Below, piece after piece: positions 14,850 through 23,021 of a stretch of DNA of 43,779 bases. How positions within the stretch are numbered: the first letter of the stretch is position 1; each line of letters opens with the position of its first letter. Position numbers and translations under genes: made by a program. Origin of the DNA: Lentisphaerota bacterium (GTDB lineage: Bacteria > Verrucomicrobiota > Lentisphaeria > Oligosphaerales > JABHEG01); the NCBI GenBank assembly GCA_018676675.1, contig JABHEG010000199.1:1-43779 (forward strand), read 5' to 3'. The notes under the pieces are model-generated. The model did no database searches. It was given only the letters and a program-made list of their open reading frames with translations, and was not told the DNA's origin.

Positions 14850-17627
14850 ATGCACCTGAAACTGCTGTTCCACTCGTTCTGCTTGTCCGCGGTCCTATGG
14901 TCATCTCTCGGATTCGCTCAGGCGACAGCGGAGAAGGCCCGCGATCTGTTTGTTTTGGAGAACGAACACACGCGTATTGAAGTCGACTCCTCGGCCGGGG
15001 CCCGGATCAAGTCATGGGTGATCAAACCGGGGAACCGCGAGATGATCGCTCTGTGGAAAGGGCGGACCGAGATCGGTGGAGCTCTTGATGACCGAGCCCA
15101 CTTCACGGCTGTTCGGTACGGAGCCGCCGTGATGCAGCCCGGCCCCGAACTCGCGAGTATACGTTGTGAGGCCTCTCATACATCCGGGCTCTCCATCGTG
15201 AAGTACCTTGAACTGCGCAAGGGATCCCCTGCCCTGACGGTTCGCTATGAATTCCGCAATGGCACCCAGGCACCACGACGCCTCTTCATCCGCAGCTTCC
15301 TGCTCCCGGGCGCTCACCCCCAAACAGACGCACACCTGTACTGGGTCAACGGTAAGGAGGAGCGCAAAGGCACAACCACGACCGGCACCACCGATGCCCA
15401 TGGATACTACCTCCCGGAAGCCCCCTCCTACGCAGCGTTATGGCACAAGGACAGCGGCGACGGAATTCTGGCCCTGGCTCCAGGTGTCACCAAGTTCTAC
15501 TTCTGGCGCGGCAGCAAGGAGTACCCCACCTTCGAGTGGCTCTATGAGGACATCCCTGCAGGGAAGACTTTGGTCGCCCAGACACGCCTGATCGTCGCCT
15601 CCGGATCACCGGGTACCCCACCAGACTGGACCGACATCTGCCAACAGAACTCCGAACAACTCCGCGAACCTTCACTCATCCCGCTCAAGGGTTGGGTAGA
15701 CGAAGCGACCCAGTTCGGCGTCACAGAAACAGAACGCAAACGGGGCTTCTGGATGTCGGTGGGTGACGGAGAAGGCAAACGCCGGCCTCCCAATGTACTG
15801 GAAATGGACCTCGCCCAGGCAGACAGTCGCTACCTCGGACTCACACTCAACCTGACCGGCAAGTGCCAGGGGAAGCTTGAGGTCGGTCTCGCCCCCGCCG
15901 GAGGCGCCTCCACTGAAGTCTTCCTGCAAACAGACGGGGAGGATCGCCGGGAGCTTCTGCCCGTGCCGGAAGAGCCTGTCACGTGGCAAGCAGGTGAACG
16001 CAAGACCATCTGGTTACACATCGGCTCGCAGGGCTTGCCACCCGGAGTCCACGAGATTCCTGTCGCCATCCGACTGGGTACCGCAAGCGTCGAGACCGCC
16101 GTCAGACTTCGCGTCTGGCCTGTGCAGACCAAACCCCAAAAGCCGTTCCATGTGCGAGGCTACTGCGGCGGCTTTCCGGTGTGGACCAAAGGCTATGATG
16201 TGACCGATGACGGTCTCAAACACCTTGACGCAATCCTGGACGTGTACAGTCAGATTGGCGGAGACGTGGTCGACTGGAATGGGGTATGGGCCCGAATACT
16301 CCAGCACACCCGAATTGACGGCACGGAAGATGTCATCACGGACGTGGCGAAAAAACACCCTGAACGCATCGGTCTGGAGGCACTCCCCAAGCTGGATTTC
16401 TCCTACTTTGATCCGTGGCTGGATCTGGCAAAACGTCGAGGCGTGACTCGGGTAGAAACCTACCTGGGGAGTCTGGAGAACCCACAGCTCTCCTGGCGTC
16501 TTCTCGTTCCGGCACTGGGCAAAGGGCGTGTGACACCTGGTTCCCCCGAATCCACCCGCGTAATCGTCTGGTTCTACACAGAAATGAAACGGTACTTCGA
16601 ATCGCGCGGGTTCAAAGGCTTCTTCTGCAAGATCAGCGACGAAATCTCGCCCGAACACATCCGCCGCCACATCGACGTTGCCAGCGTCATACGCCCCGCG
16701 GGATGGCGCCCCTTCACAACGATCACCGGGATGATCGCGCGAACCGCGGGCCACATCACAGCCATGGATCCACACTGCGACCAGTGGCAACTCTCCTTCG
16801 GCCTTAAAGACGATTTTCTCTCCCTCCTGAATGACAAATTTGTCCTGAGTGAACGCAGTTTTCCGGTTCCGGGAGGCTGGCGTCCCTACACCAACGGTGG
16901 AGCTCAGCACACGTGGGGTATGGAAGTTCTGGGCGAACGTGGTGCGTTCAATGTCAATCCGCAACAAGTTGAGAGCTTCGAGATGCTTGAAGACGGGAAG
17001 CCAATGCGCAAGGATGGTGGAAGTCCCTGGGGTAACCGAGCACGAGGAACCGTGATCACAGGAGGAAGACTGCACGCACACCTGTACATCAGTCCATCCG
17101 GAGGCACACCCGAGGACCACATCTACGAGCTCCGCCTGACGATCAGACATGCCGACGAGAAGGGGAAACCGCTTGTTCGAATCGACGACGAGGACGAAGT
17201 CTGGTGCTATGGGGGGAGCTCCCGCCCGTATCGTGGAACCTACGGGCGGTCATGGTGTTACCCCATGATGACTCTCTTTCACGGCTTCAGCGGCTATGGG
17301 CTATGGGCGTTTTATCACTGGAACAAGACCGAACGAATTGTCTGGATTGACCAACAAACGCACGCGGTGACCATATCCCCCTCGTACTGCGGCTACCGCG
17401 ATGGCTGGCGCGATGCCTGCCTCTTCAGTCAGCTCAATGCACTCACCGGCCGAGAAACGCCAGGCGACATTCTCGGGACCACTGAGAACGCCACGCTGAA
17501 GGTCGCCCGGAAAGGTCACGAGGTCTATTCCTTCACAACTGTCCTGAATGCCGGCAACCCCATGGCCCGTAACCTGGCCCGGCGCAAGGCACTCAAACTG
17601 TTGTCCTCCGGGATGCGCCCCGAGTAG
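14850..17627 (+). CDS. Large secreted GH123/DUF4091-like glycosidase
   Basis: A 925-residue exported protein with signal peptide MHLKLLFHSFCLSAVLWSSLG-, cleaved near FAQA. The N-terminal third (about 30-260) looks like a galactose-mutarotase-type beta supersandwich. A middle beta domain follows (GLPPGVHEIPVAIRLGTASV). A TIM-barrel region of the DUF4091/GH123 type (about 430-830) has the conserved acid pair in KISDEISPEH; GH123 uses an adjacent Asp-Glu pair for substrate-assisted catalysis. Length and order match secreted DUF4091 proteins of PVC bacteria. The substrate may be an N-acetylhexosamine-containing glycan by analogy to GH123, which is an inference. ATG 14850 is preferred, with AGGAG (14838-14842) 7 bases upstream; the frame is open from 14679. 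Confidence 0.8.
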   Translation: MHLKLLFHSFCLSAVLWSSLGFAQATAEKARDLFVLENEHTRIEVDSSAGARIKSWVIKPGNREMIALWKGRTEIGGALDDRAHFTAVRYGAAVMQPGPELASIRCEASHTSGLSIVKYLELRKGSPALTVRYEFRNGTQAPRRLFIRSFLLPGAHPQTDAHLYWVNGKEERKGTTTTGTTDAHGYYLPEAPSYAALWHKDSGDGILALAPGVTKFYFWRGSKEYPTFEWLYEDIPAGKTLVAQTRLIVASGSPGTPPDWTDICQQNSEQLREPSLIPLKGWVDEATQFGVTETERKRGFWMSVGDGEGKRRPPNVLEMDLAQADSRYLGLTLNLTGKCQGKLEVGLAPAGGASTEVFLQTDGEDRRELLPVPEEPVTWQAGERKTIWLHIGSQGLPPGVHEIPVAIRLGTASVETAVRLRVWPVQTKPQKPFHVRGYCGGFPVWTKGYDVTDDGLKHLDAILDVYSQIGGDVVDWNGVWARILQHTRIDGTEDVITDVAKKHPERIGLEALPKLDFSYFDPWLDLAKRRGVTRVETYLGSLENPQLSWRLLVPALGKGRVTPGSPESTRVIVWFYTEMKRYFESRGFKGFFCKISDEISPEHIRRHIDVASVIRPAGWRPFTTITGMIARTAGHITAMDPHCDQWQLSFGLKDDFLSLLNDKFVLSERSFPVPGGWRPYTNGGAQHTWGMEVLGERGAFNVNPQQVESFEMLEDGKPMRKDGGSPWGNRARGTVITGGRLHAHLYISPSGGTPEDHIYELRLTIRHADEKGKPLVRIDDEDEVWCYGGSSRPYRGTYGRSWCYPMMTLFHGFSGYGLWAFYHWNKTERIVWIDQQTHAVTISPSYCGYRDGWRDACLFSQLNALTGRETPGDILGTTENATLKVARKGHEVYSFTTVLNAGNPMARNLARRKALKLLSSGMRPE

Positions 17628-17670
17628 ACGCTGCGGGAGCTGCGTCGCAGGGGCTTACCTCGCCCACGCT

Positions 17671-18255
17671 TCAGTCGAGCAGATCCAATACGTGGCCCCG
17701 ATCGTTCCAGTAGCGAACCCAGCGGCGGCCTTCATCGTCGATCTCAAACAGGGAGATCCCGGTGTTGTCCATGCTCGGCAACACGGACCAATCGGTGACA
17801 GTCGCGCCGGCAAAGGCCATGAAAAGCCGCCCGCAGATTCCCCAATGGGCGACGATAAGGCAGCATTCCGTATTCCCGTCCGCCAGTTCCTCGATCACAC
17901 TGGCTGCGCGCTCTTCAACCGTCAGGTCGTAGGCATTGTGTCGGTCCGGCGCGGCCGTCTCAGGCAACTGCAGCGGCAAAACGGGCGTGTAGAACTCAGG
18001 ATTCCCCCACTCCGACTCCATGACCCGACTGTCAAACTCGGCATTGGTGCGGTCGACTTCTGATAACTCATAGGTTTGGCACGCTCGAATCAGAGGGCTC
18101 ACCAGAATGCGATCAAAAGTCACCGCTCCTAAGGGGTGCCGCAGTCGAGCGGCCTGCTCTTTGCCCCGTTCGCTGAGCGGCGGATTGCGACCGTCCTCCT
18201 CTTCGCCGGTCTGAGCCATGCTTTCACCGTGTCGGACCAACCATATCTGCTTCAT
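17671..18255 (-). CDS. Histidine phosphatase family protein (phosphoglycerate-mutase-like)
   Basis: A 194-residue protein with the RHG signature at the start (LVRHGES, catalytic His9), the helper Arg in LVSPLIRACQT, the acid in VMESEWG and the second His in LIVAHWGICG. It removes phosphate from a small phosphorylated metabolite; the specific substrate is unknown. ATG 18255 is preferred because GGAG lies 6 bases upstream and the protein then begins directly with the first strand. An ATG at 18267 overlaps the previous stop (TGATG). Either way it is translationally coupled to the flavodoxin-like gene upstream. Confidence 0.88.
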   Translation of the reverse strand: MKQIWLVRHGESMAQTGEEEDGRNPPLSERGKEQAARLRHPLGAVTFDRILVSPLIRACQTYELSEVDRTNAEFDSRVMESEWGNPEFYTPVLPLQLPETAAPDRHNAYDLTVEERAASVIEELADGNTECCLIVAHWGICGRLFMAFAGATVTDWSVLPSMDNTGISLFEIDDEGRRWVRYWNDRGHVLDLLD

Positions 18256-18266
18256 TCCGTTCTCCA

Positions 18267-18839
18267 TCAACAGTCTCTTGCGAGCTTCTCTCCCAGGGCG
18301 AACGCAGCATCCAGGGCAGATGAGTTGCTCTCGACGTCCCCGGGGTCCATGCAGGCGGCATGCACCCACCCCCTCAAGTCCATCTTGAGGAAGAACGCAG
18401 CATCCTGAAACATGCGCAACGCGTTGACAGCCCCGGACTCAAACGGGTCGTCCGCGCCATACGTCAGCACCACTCCCATCCGCTTTCCCTCCAGCGCCAG
18501 GAAGTCGCCGCCGCCAAAGACAGCAAAAAGGCGGTCCAGGAAGAGCTTCATCTGGGCGTTGACAGCCGCAAAGTAGATCGGCGACGCAAACACCAACGCG
18601 TCCGCAGCCCGTACCTGGGCAATGAGGTCGGACATGTCGTCATCGATCACGCATGGCGCTTCGGCTGTGCTCTGACACGCGCCGCAGGCTGTGCATGCCT
18701 TGATAGACAAGTGGTGGAGACCCGCCTTTGTGACAGATGCCCCGCTCTTCTCTGCTCCCGCCAACAACCGATCCGTAAGAATCTCGCTGTTGGCGCGTGA
18801 ACGGGGCGAAGACGAGAAAGCAGCAACCGTGAAGGACAT
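18267..18839 (-). CDS. Flavodoxin-like NAD(P)H-dependent FMN reductase
   Basis: A 190-residue flavodoxin-fold oxidoreductase. The phosphate loop of FMN binding is SSSPRSRANSE (9-19), and ASPIYFAAVNAQMKLFLDRL (85-104) is the second conserved FMN segment. A CTACGAC motif (Cys49, Cys52, Cys55), plus Cys63, resembles the cysteine cluster of iron-sulfur flavoproteins, so an extra 4Fe-4S centre is possible. It is co-transcribed with the histidine phosphatase; the stop and the next start overlap or lie 12 bases apart. The physiological electron acceptor is unknown. AAAGGG is 7 bases before the ATG. Confidence 0.88.
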   Translation of the reverse strand: MSFTVAAFSSSPRSRANSEILTDRLLAGAEKSGASVTKAGLHHLSIKACTACGACQSTAEAPCVIDDDMSDLIAQVRAADALVFASPIYFAAVNAQMKLFLDRLFAVFGGGDFLALEGKRMGVVLTYGADDPFESGAVNALRMFQDAAFFLKMDLRGWVHAACMDPGDVESNSSALDAAFALGEKLARDC

Positions 18840-18879
18840 AGACTGACCCTTTCAGTGCAGGTGATGGTTATTGGGGAGA

Positions 18880-20232
18880 TTACCCCACGAAGTTCAGTGT
18901 CACATCGTGCGCCCGGCCGGGGGCGCATGGAACAAGCGTACGTGCACCGGGGAACTCGTTCCAGCGCGACCCGGAAACAAGAATCTCAGGCGCCACCAGG
19001 CTCCGTAGAATCCGCCCGTCCAAGAGAGTGACTTCCAGACAGAAGCTGCCGATCGCGTATTCCGCCGGCTCCGTCGTGCTGGCCGTGACCGTGTTGGATC
19101 TACCGATCGTGCACAGTGCCAAAGAGGGAAGCGGCATGAAGCGCCGCGCCGCATAACTCCCGTTCGTGGGGGCCGGTCCCAGAGAAATTCCGTTCAGTGC
19201 AATCTGTGTTGTGTCGCCTCCCTGGCCGTAGCTGAATACGCCCAACACCGCCGACTTGATCTGGCAGAAATCATCGTCCGAGATGGGCAGGCGCGTGCCG
19301 TTGTGCGTCGTCTCCGGCGCGTCAGGAATCGTGCGTGTTGCCTCCACGGCAAACCGGCGCTTCTCACCCGAAACCGACTGCCAGCATATCTCCATCCCGT
19401 CAGGATTCACATCAATCACAAACAGACCGGGAGCACTGTCCTCAAGAATCCCCCAGAGCAGTGTGTTTGACGGGCCGAAGTCCGCGAGTGAATGAACGGC
19501 GTCAAGCCCCACCGGGGGCATCTTTGGGTAACCAACCGATGAGCCCATAAGTTGAAGCCAACCGTGCTCCGTTTGACGGGCGTGGAAGCTGACGGCCTGG
19601 TTGTGCGTATGTCCGCACAGATAGGCATCAACAGAGTAGGTAGAAAGCAGCAGATCCAGCCGTCTCATCAGAGCTGGTTCGCCGAAAAAGTGCCGCCCCC
19701 AAAGATAGACGGGGGCGTGTGCGACGACGAAGATCCGTCGTCCGGCATCTGTTGCCGCTGACAACTGTGCCTCGAACCATCTGTCCTGGGGATTGCCGAT
19801 GGCATAGCACTGGTAGTCGAGGATGAGGAATGTGCAGTTACCGAGATCGTGCCGCAGATAGGTGTGCCCAGCCTCGCCCCCAGTGGATTGTGACATCGCC
19901 GGCACAACCAGCTCGGCAAACAGTTGAGGCGCGTCATGGGTGCCTCGAGCGATTAGAAACGGGATCCCGAGCTGGGTAAAGTAAGCGAGTCCCTCATTCA
20001 TCTCGCGGCGTGCTTCCTCAGGAAAACCGCCCAGACCGCCTTCGACGAAATCCCCAGAGGATATCACCAGGTCCGGTTTGGTCTGCCGGACCTGATCCAG
20101 TAAAGGCCTCAGGACCTCGTCGGTCATTGGCGTGTAACGCCGATGATCCAGCAGGTCTCCCGGGCCAACCGGCGGCCCGCCGTACTCGCGTGGAATGCAG
20201 TAATGTGTGTCACCGATAAAAGCGATTCGCAT
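18880..20232 (-). CDS. Calcineurin-like metallophosphoesterase with beta C-terminal region
   Basis: A 450-residue protein. The N-terminal 280 residues are a metallophosphoesterase: GDTH (Asp8, His10), SGDFVEGG (Asp61), GTHD (98-100), VVAHAPVY (His172) and CGHTH (His208, His210). The usual GNHD box reads GTHD, so the metal-bridging Asn is replaced by Thr. The last 170 residues are probably beta-rich and of unknown role. No signal peptide is seen. It is the last gene of the UroD-like - sulfatase operon: the sulfatase stop is 17 bases before ATG 20232, which has GAGGAG close by. A GTG at 20253 overlapping the sulfatase stop (GTGA) is an alternative start. Its role may be cleaving a phosphate or phosphodiester from the same substrate; this is an inference. 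Confidence 0.83.
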   Translation of the reverse strand: MRIAFIGDTHYCIPREYGGPPVGPGDLLDHRRYTPMTDEVLRPLLDQVRQTKPDLVISSGDFVEGGLGGFPEEARREMNEGLAYFTQLGIPFLIARGTHDAPQLFAELVVPAMSQSTGGEAGHTYLRHDLGNCTFLILDYQCYAIGNPQDRWFEAQLSAATDAGRRIFVVAHAPVYLWGRHFFGEPALMRRLDLLLSTYSVDAYLCGHTHNQAVSFHARQTEHGWLQLMGSSVGYPKMPPVGLDAVHSLADFGPSNTLLWGILEDSAPGLFVIDVNPDGMEICWQSVSGEKRRFAVEATRTIPDAPETTHNGTRLPISDDDFCQIKSAVLGVFSYGQGGDTTQIALNGISLGPAPTNGSYAARRFMPLPSLALCTIGRSNTVTASTTEPAEYAIGSFCLEVTLLDGRILRSLVAPEILVSGSRWNEFPGARTLVPCAPGRAHDVTLNFVG

Positions 20233-20249
20233 GGCGCTCCTCGTATCTG

Positions 20250-21674
20250 TCACGTGTTAATCCCCAACGTCCGGAAAGCATCAACGCGGTCGCGTTCGAC
20301 GGATTCGAACCACGCGTCCGCTTCACGGCTCATTCGGAGCACCCTTTCGGGCTCCCTGACAGCCAGGTCTGTCGACTCCAGCGGGTCGTCACTGAGGTCG
20401 TAGAGCTGTGGGGTCGGGGCCAGCGAAAGCTCCCGCTCCACGGGTGGATTGCTGACCGGCATCAGGCGGTGTGGCTCACGCACCAGGCGATATGCCCAGT
20501 CGTTATCCTCCCGCAGTTTCACCATCGCTTCCGGAATTCTCGGCCAATAGAGCTTCCAGTTACCATCCCGCATGGCCATGTTGCAGTGCAGCACCGGGTC
20601 ATAGCGGTTGTGCTGCCAGAACCGCTTCACGTGGCTCAGACTCCCTCCTCCGCTGAGCGCCTTGATGGCGTCAACCCCATCCAACGGACGCCCATTCGGA
20701 GTCGCACCGGCTGCGGCCGAAAGGGTCGGCAGCCAATCGCAGAAGTGGATCATGTCATGACACTCGGTCCCAGCCGGGAGTCCGGCTGGCCAACGCACAA
20801 TGGCAGGCACCCGAATCCCCCCCTCCAACACGTCCTGCTTCATCCCGCGGAATGGCCCATTGTACCGAGCGAGTTCGACCCGCTTCCCGTCGTGGTTGTG
20901 CCCTCCCAGCCATGGACCGTTGTCACTCGTGAACAGGACGAGCGTGTTCTCTGTCAGGCACTCCGAGTCCAGTTTGGCCAAGACCTGCCCAATCCCCTGG
21001 TCCATGCGATCGATCATGGCATAAAGCCGGGCCACGGCGTCGCAGATCCCGGGAGTTCCCTGGTAACGTGCGATGTCTTCTTCCGGTGCCTGCAGTGGCG
21101 TGTGTGGGGCATGATAGGCCAAGTGGAGGAAGAACGGTTCAGACGCGTGCCGATCGATGAAGTCGACAGCTTCCTGCGTAAGCACATCTGTCTGATACCT
21201 GCCATCTGAGAAGCGCGTCTGACCATTGTAGTCGAAAATCCAATCCCAGTAATCCATGATCCCGTTGAGGAACCCCGCGAACTCCGCAAAGCCGCGTCTA
21301 TTGGGATGGTGCCTCAAATCAAAAAGGCCACTGTGCCACTTGCCCACGTAGCCGGTCGCGTACCCGGCGGCTGAGAAGACGTCTCCCAACGTCTGTTCAC
21401 GCAGTGCAATGCGATCAAGCCCTCGATTCGACTCGACGCTCAACGCGCCGACCCGATGGTTGTAGCGACCGGTGAGCAGTGCCCCTCTGGCAGGGGCGCA
21501 CAGCGGAGAACTGGTGTAGTGCTGCGAACAACGCACCCCCTCGCTTGCCAGACGATCAATGTGCGGAGTCCGCAGAACGTCATTGCCGTAACACGCCAAG
21601 TCACCGTATCCCAGATCGTCAGCGAGAATCAGAATGATGTTTGGTCTGCCCTGCGCGCTTCTCGTCTGTGTCAC
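20250..21674 (-). CDS. Cys-type sulfatase
   Basis: A 474-residue arylsulfatase-family hydrolase that removes sulfate esters. The metal-binding start is NIILILADDLGYGD. The active-site motif is LCAPARGALLTGR: Cys59 followed by A-P-A-R, the C-X-P-X-R site that must be oxidised to formylglycine. GYVGKWHSG supplies Lys112 and His114, AYHAPHTP the next His, and TSDNGP the final metal ligands. No obvious signal peptide is present, unlike most sulfatases, so it may act on imported sugars in the cytoplasm. The start is GTG 21674, overlapping the stop of the UroD-like gene by GTGA, with a GGGAGG site 7 bases upstream. A formylglycine-generating enzyme must be elsewhere in the genome. Confidence 0.9.
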   Translation of the reverse strand: MTQTRSAQGRPNIILILADDLGYGDLACYGNDVLRTPHIDRLASEGVRCSQHYTSSPLCAPARGALLTGRYNHRVGALSVESNRGLDRIALREQTLGDVFSAAGYATGYVGKWHSGLFDLRHHPNRRGFAEFAGFLNGIMDYWDWIFDYNGQTRFSDGRYQTDVLTQEAVDFIDRHASEPFFLHLAYHAPHTPLQAPEEDIARYQGTPGICDAVARLYAMIDRMDQGIGQVLAKLDSECLTENTLVLFTSDNGPWLGGHNHDGKRVELARYNGPFRGMKQDVLEGGIRVPAIVRWPAGLPAGTECHDMIHFCDWLPTLSAAAGATPNGRPLDGVDAIKALSGGGSLSHVKRFWQHNRYDPVLHCNMAMRDGNWKLYWPRIPEAMVKLREDNDWAYRLVREPHRLMPVSNPPVERELSLAPTPQLYDLSDDPLESTDLAVREPERVLRMSREADAWFESVERDRVDAFRTLGINT

Positions 21675-22642
21675 AGCCGTCCCTCCCGAGCCACTTCCAG
21701 TAAGGCCTCCAGGTTCGCCAGCGGGACATCGCCCTGAACATCCTGCGCGGGAGCGAAGATATAGCCACCACCACGCGACAGCAGATCACGCGTTCGTCGG
21801 CTCTCCGCCCGGACCTCGTCAGGTGTCCCGAAAGGCAGTGTCTGCTGTGTGTTGATTCCACCCCAGAATGCCATCCGGTCGCCGACCTCATCCTTGATCG
21901 CAGCGATATCCATGCATTCGGGCTGCAGGGGATTCAGGACATCCACTCCCATGTCGGCGAGCCGCGGAATCAGCCCATCAATCTTGCCACAGGAGTGTAC
22001 CCAGACGTGCTTCCCGTAGGCATGCACCAGATCATACTCGCGCTGTTCCCCGGGCCGAATCAGCTCGTCCCAAACGTCGGGGCTCATAAGCAACCCACGC
22101 TGCGAGCCCCAATCGCTGCCCAAGAGAATCCCGTCGATCTCCGGACAATGAAGGACATTCTCCAGCATGGCCATGTTGCGATCGATGATCAATGTGCAGA
22201 GGCGCTTGGCGAACGCAAAGTCCCCGCCAACATCCATCAGGAAGTTCTCAATCCCCCGAGCGGCATTCGCCTTCTCAAAGTGGCTTCCGTAAACCATTGC
22301 CAAAACATAGCGATCAGTCTGATCCCGCAGGGCCTTGAGGTCATCGTAGAACGAGTCGTAGCTCCCCGTGCCTCGCGTCTTCGGCAAACTGGTCGGAGGG
22401 TAGACGCCTCGCCAGTCCGCTTCGAGCTCATGCCACGTCCACCACGGCAGACGAACCATCTCGACGTCATTGTCGAACCACTCATTCAAATCCATTGCGC
22501 CGAGGAGAGTCGCGCGGGGTTCACTCCACCCGAGCTGCGCGCGCAGTTTCTCGCTCATTCGACTGTCAGGGCGGACATTGTAGGGAACACGTGTCGTTTC
22601 CCTGTGCTCAATCGCCGCTGTCACCAGTTCCTGTCGCGTCAT
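21671..22642 (-). CDS. Uroporphyrinogen decarboxylase (URO-D)-family protein, methyltransferase-like
   Basis: A 323-residue TIM-barrel protein of the URO-D superfamily. It is not a haem-pathway HemE: the N-terminal Arg-rich signature is absent. WVHSCGK (His216, Cys218) is the H-X-C zinc site of the methylcobamide:CoM methyltransferase branch (MtaA/MtbA/CmuA). The third ligand, near IFAPAQDVQ (298-303), is not a Cys; Gln300 occupies a place where relatives often have His. Such proteins are expanded in PVC genomes and have no known substrate. The gene leads the operon, with GGAG 7 bases before ATG 22642, and is coupled to the sulfatase. A role in removing a methyl or other one-carbon group from a modified sugar is a guess. 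Confidence 0.83.
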   Translation of the reverse strand: MTRQELVTAAIEHRETTRVPYNVRPDSRMSEKLRAQLGWSEPRATLLGAMDLNEWFDNDVEMVRLPWWTWHELEADWRGVYPPTSLPKTRGTGSYDSFYDDLKALRDQTDRYVLAMVYGSHFEKANAARGIENFLMDVGGDFAFAKRLCTLIIDRNMAMLENVLHCPEIDGILLGSDWGSQRGLLMSPDVWDELIRPGEQREYDLVHAYGKHVWVHSCGKIDGLIPRLADMGVDVLNPLQPECMDIAAIKDEVGDRMAFWGGINTQQTLPFGTPDEVRAESRRTRDLLSRGGGYIFAPAQDVQGDVPLANLEALLEVAREGRL

Positions 22643-22673
22643 CACCAATCTCCGTGCGTCCTGGGGCCCGCCA

Positions 22674-22720
22674 ATTGTAGGCATGGGAATCTAAGTGAGC
22701 TTATCCGTAATTCCCGTGCC
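22674..22720 (-). promoter_or_regulatory. Palindrome beside a -10-like box, upstream of the UroD-like operon
   Basis: On the minus strand a TACAAT hexamer (22679-22674) sits 31 bases before the start codon. Directly upstream of it is an 11-bp inverted repeat with one G-T pair (22680-22690 with 22710-22720). I see no good -35 at the expected distance, so an activator or repressor site overlapping the promoter is possible. Confidence 0.35.
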
Positions 22721-22770
22721 GTACGCCCCGAAAGCGTAAGGCCTCGGTTACGTGGGGGAGAAGTTCAAGA

Positions 22771-22845
22771 CGGCTCGACGGAGTCTCTCTCCAGGGGTTC
22801 CCTGGGCCATCTGCGCCCGATGGAGGGAGAGACTCCGTCGAGCCG
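22771..22845. repeat. Long hairpin repeat element, intact copy
   Basis: The left arm (22771-22789) and right arm (22827-22845) are perfectly complementary over 19 bases, core CGACGGAGTCTC / GAGACTCCGTCG, with a further G-T pair. The loop contains the stretch CCATCTGCGCCCGATGG. It lies in the 379-base gap between the UroD-like operon and the Tat-oxidoreductase gene. A degenerate copy is present at 29169-29231, so this is an interspersed repeat, not only a terminator. No T tract follows either arm. Confidence 0.75.
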
Positions 22846-22938
22846 CCTCACGAGACTGAGGCGTTACCCGGAAGCAGTGTGATGGGACGAGGCATGGTCG
22901 ACCAGACATCTCTCCGCACACGGATCGGGATGCCGGTG

Positions 22939-22967
22939 TTGCTGTTTCTGGGTTCCGAGGTTAAAAT
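22939..22967 (+). promoter_or_regulatory. Candidate promoter for the Tat-oxidoreductase gene
   Basis: TTGCTG (22939-22944) and TAAAAT (22962-22967) are 17 bases apart. The -10 matches the consensus at five of six positions, the -35 at three. Transcription would begin near 22974, which agrees with translation from ATG 23022 and rules out the in-frame ATG at 22974. Confidence 0.5.
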
Positions 22968-23021
22968 CACGCAATGTCAACGTCTGACCATCCCGGAACA
23001 GCCCCCGATGGAGTGCATACC

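Noticed and set aside
16014..17150. 378-codon minus-strand open frame inside the DUF4091-like gene
   Set aside because: It is antisense to a conserved reading frame with a signal peptide and catalytic motifs; no ribosome site or protein-like pattern is seen.
21671..22642. HemE, true uroporphyrinogen decarboxylase
   Set aside because: The N-terminal substrate-binding signature of HemE is absent and an H-X-C zinc motif of the methyltransferase branch is present.
22771..22845. Simple rho-independent terminator
   Set aside because: No T run follows either arm, the loop is long, and a related copy is present elsewhere, so a repeat element fits better.
21995..22882. 295-codon plus-strand open frame running from the UroD-like gene into the hairpin repeat
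   Set aside because: It overlaps a conserved gene in antisense and its tail is simply the translated repeat element.
22974..23021. Earlier ATG for the Tat-exported oxidoreductase
   Set aside because: It would coincide with the predicted transcription start and bury the Tat signal; the ATG at 23022 has a proper ribosome site.
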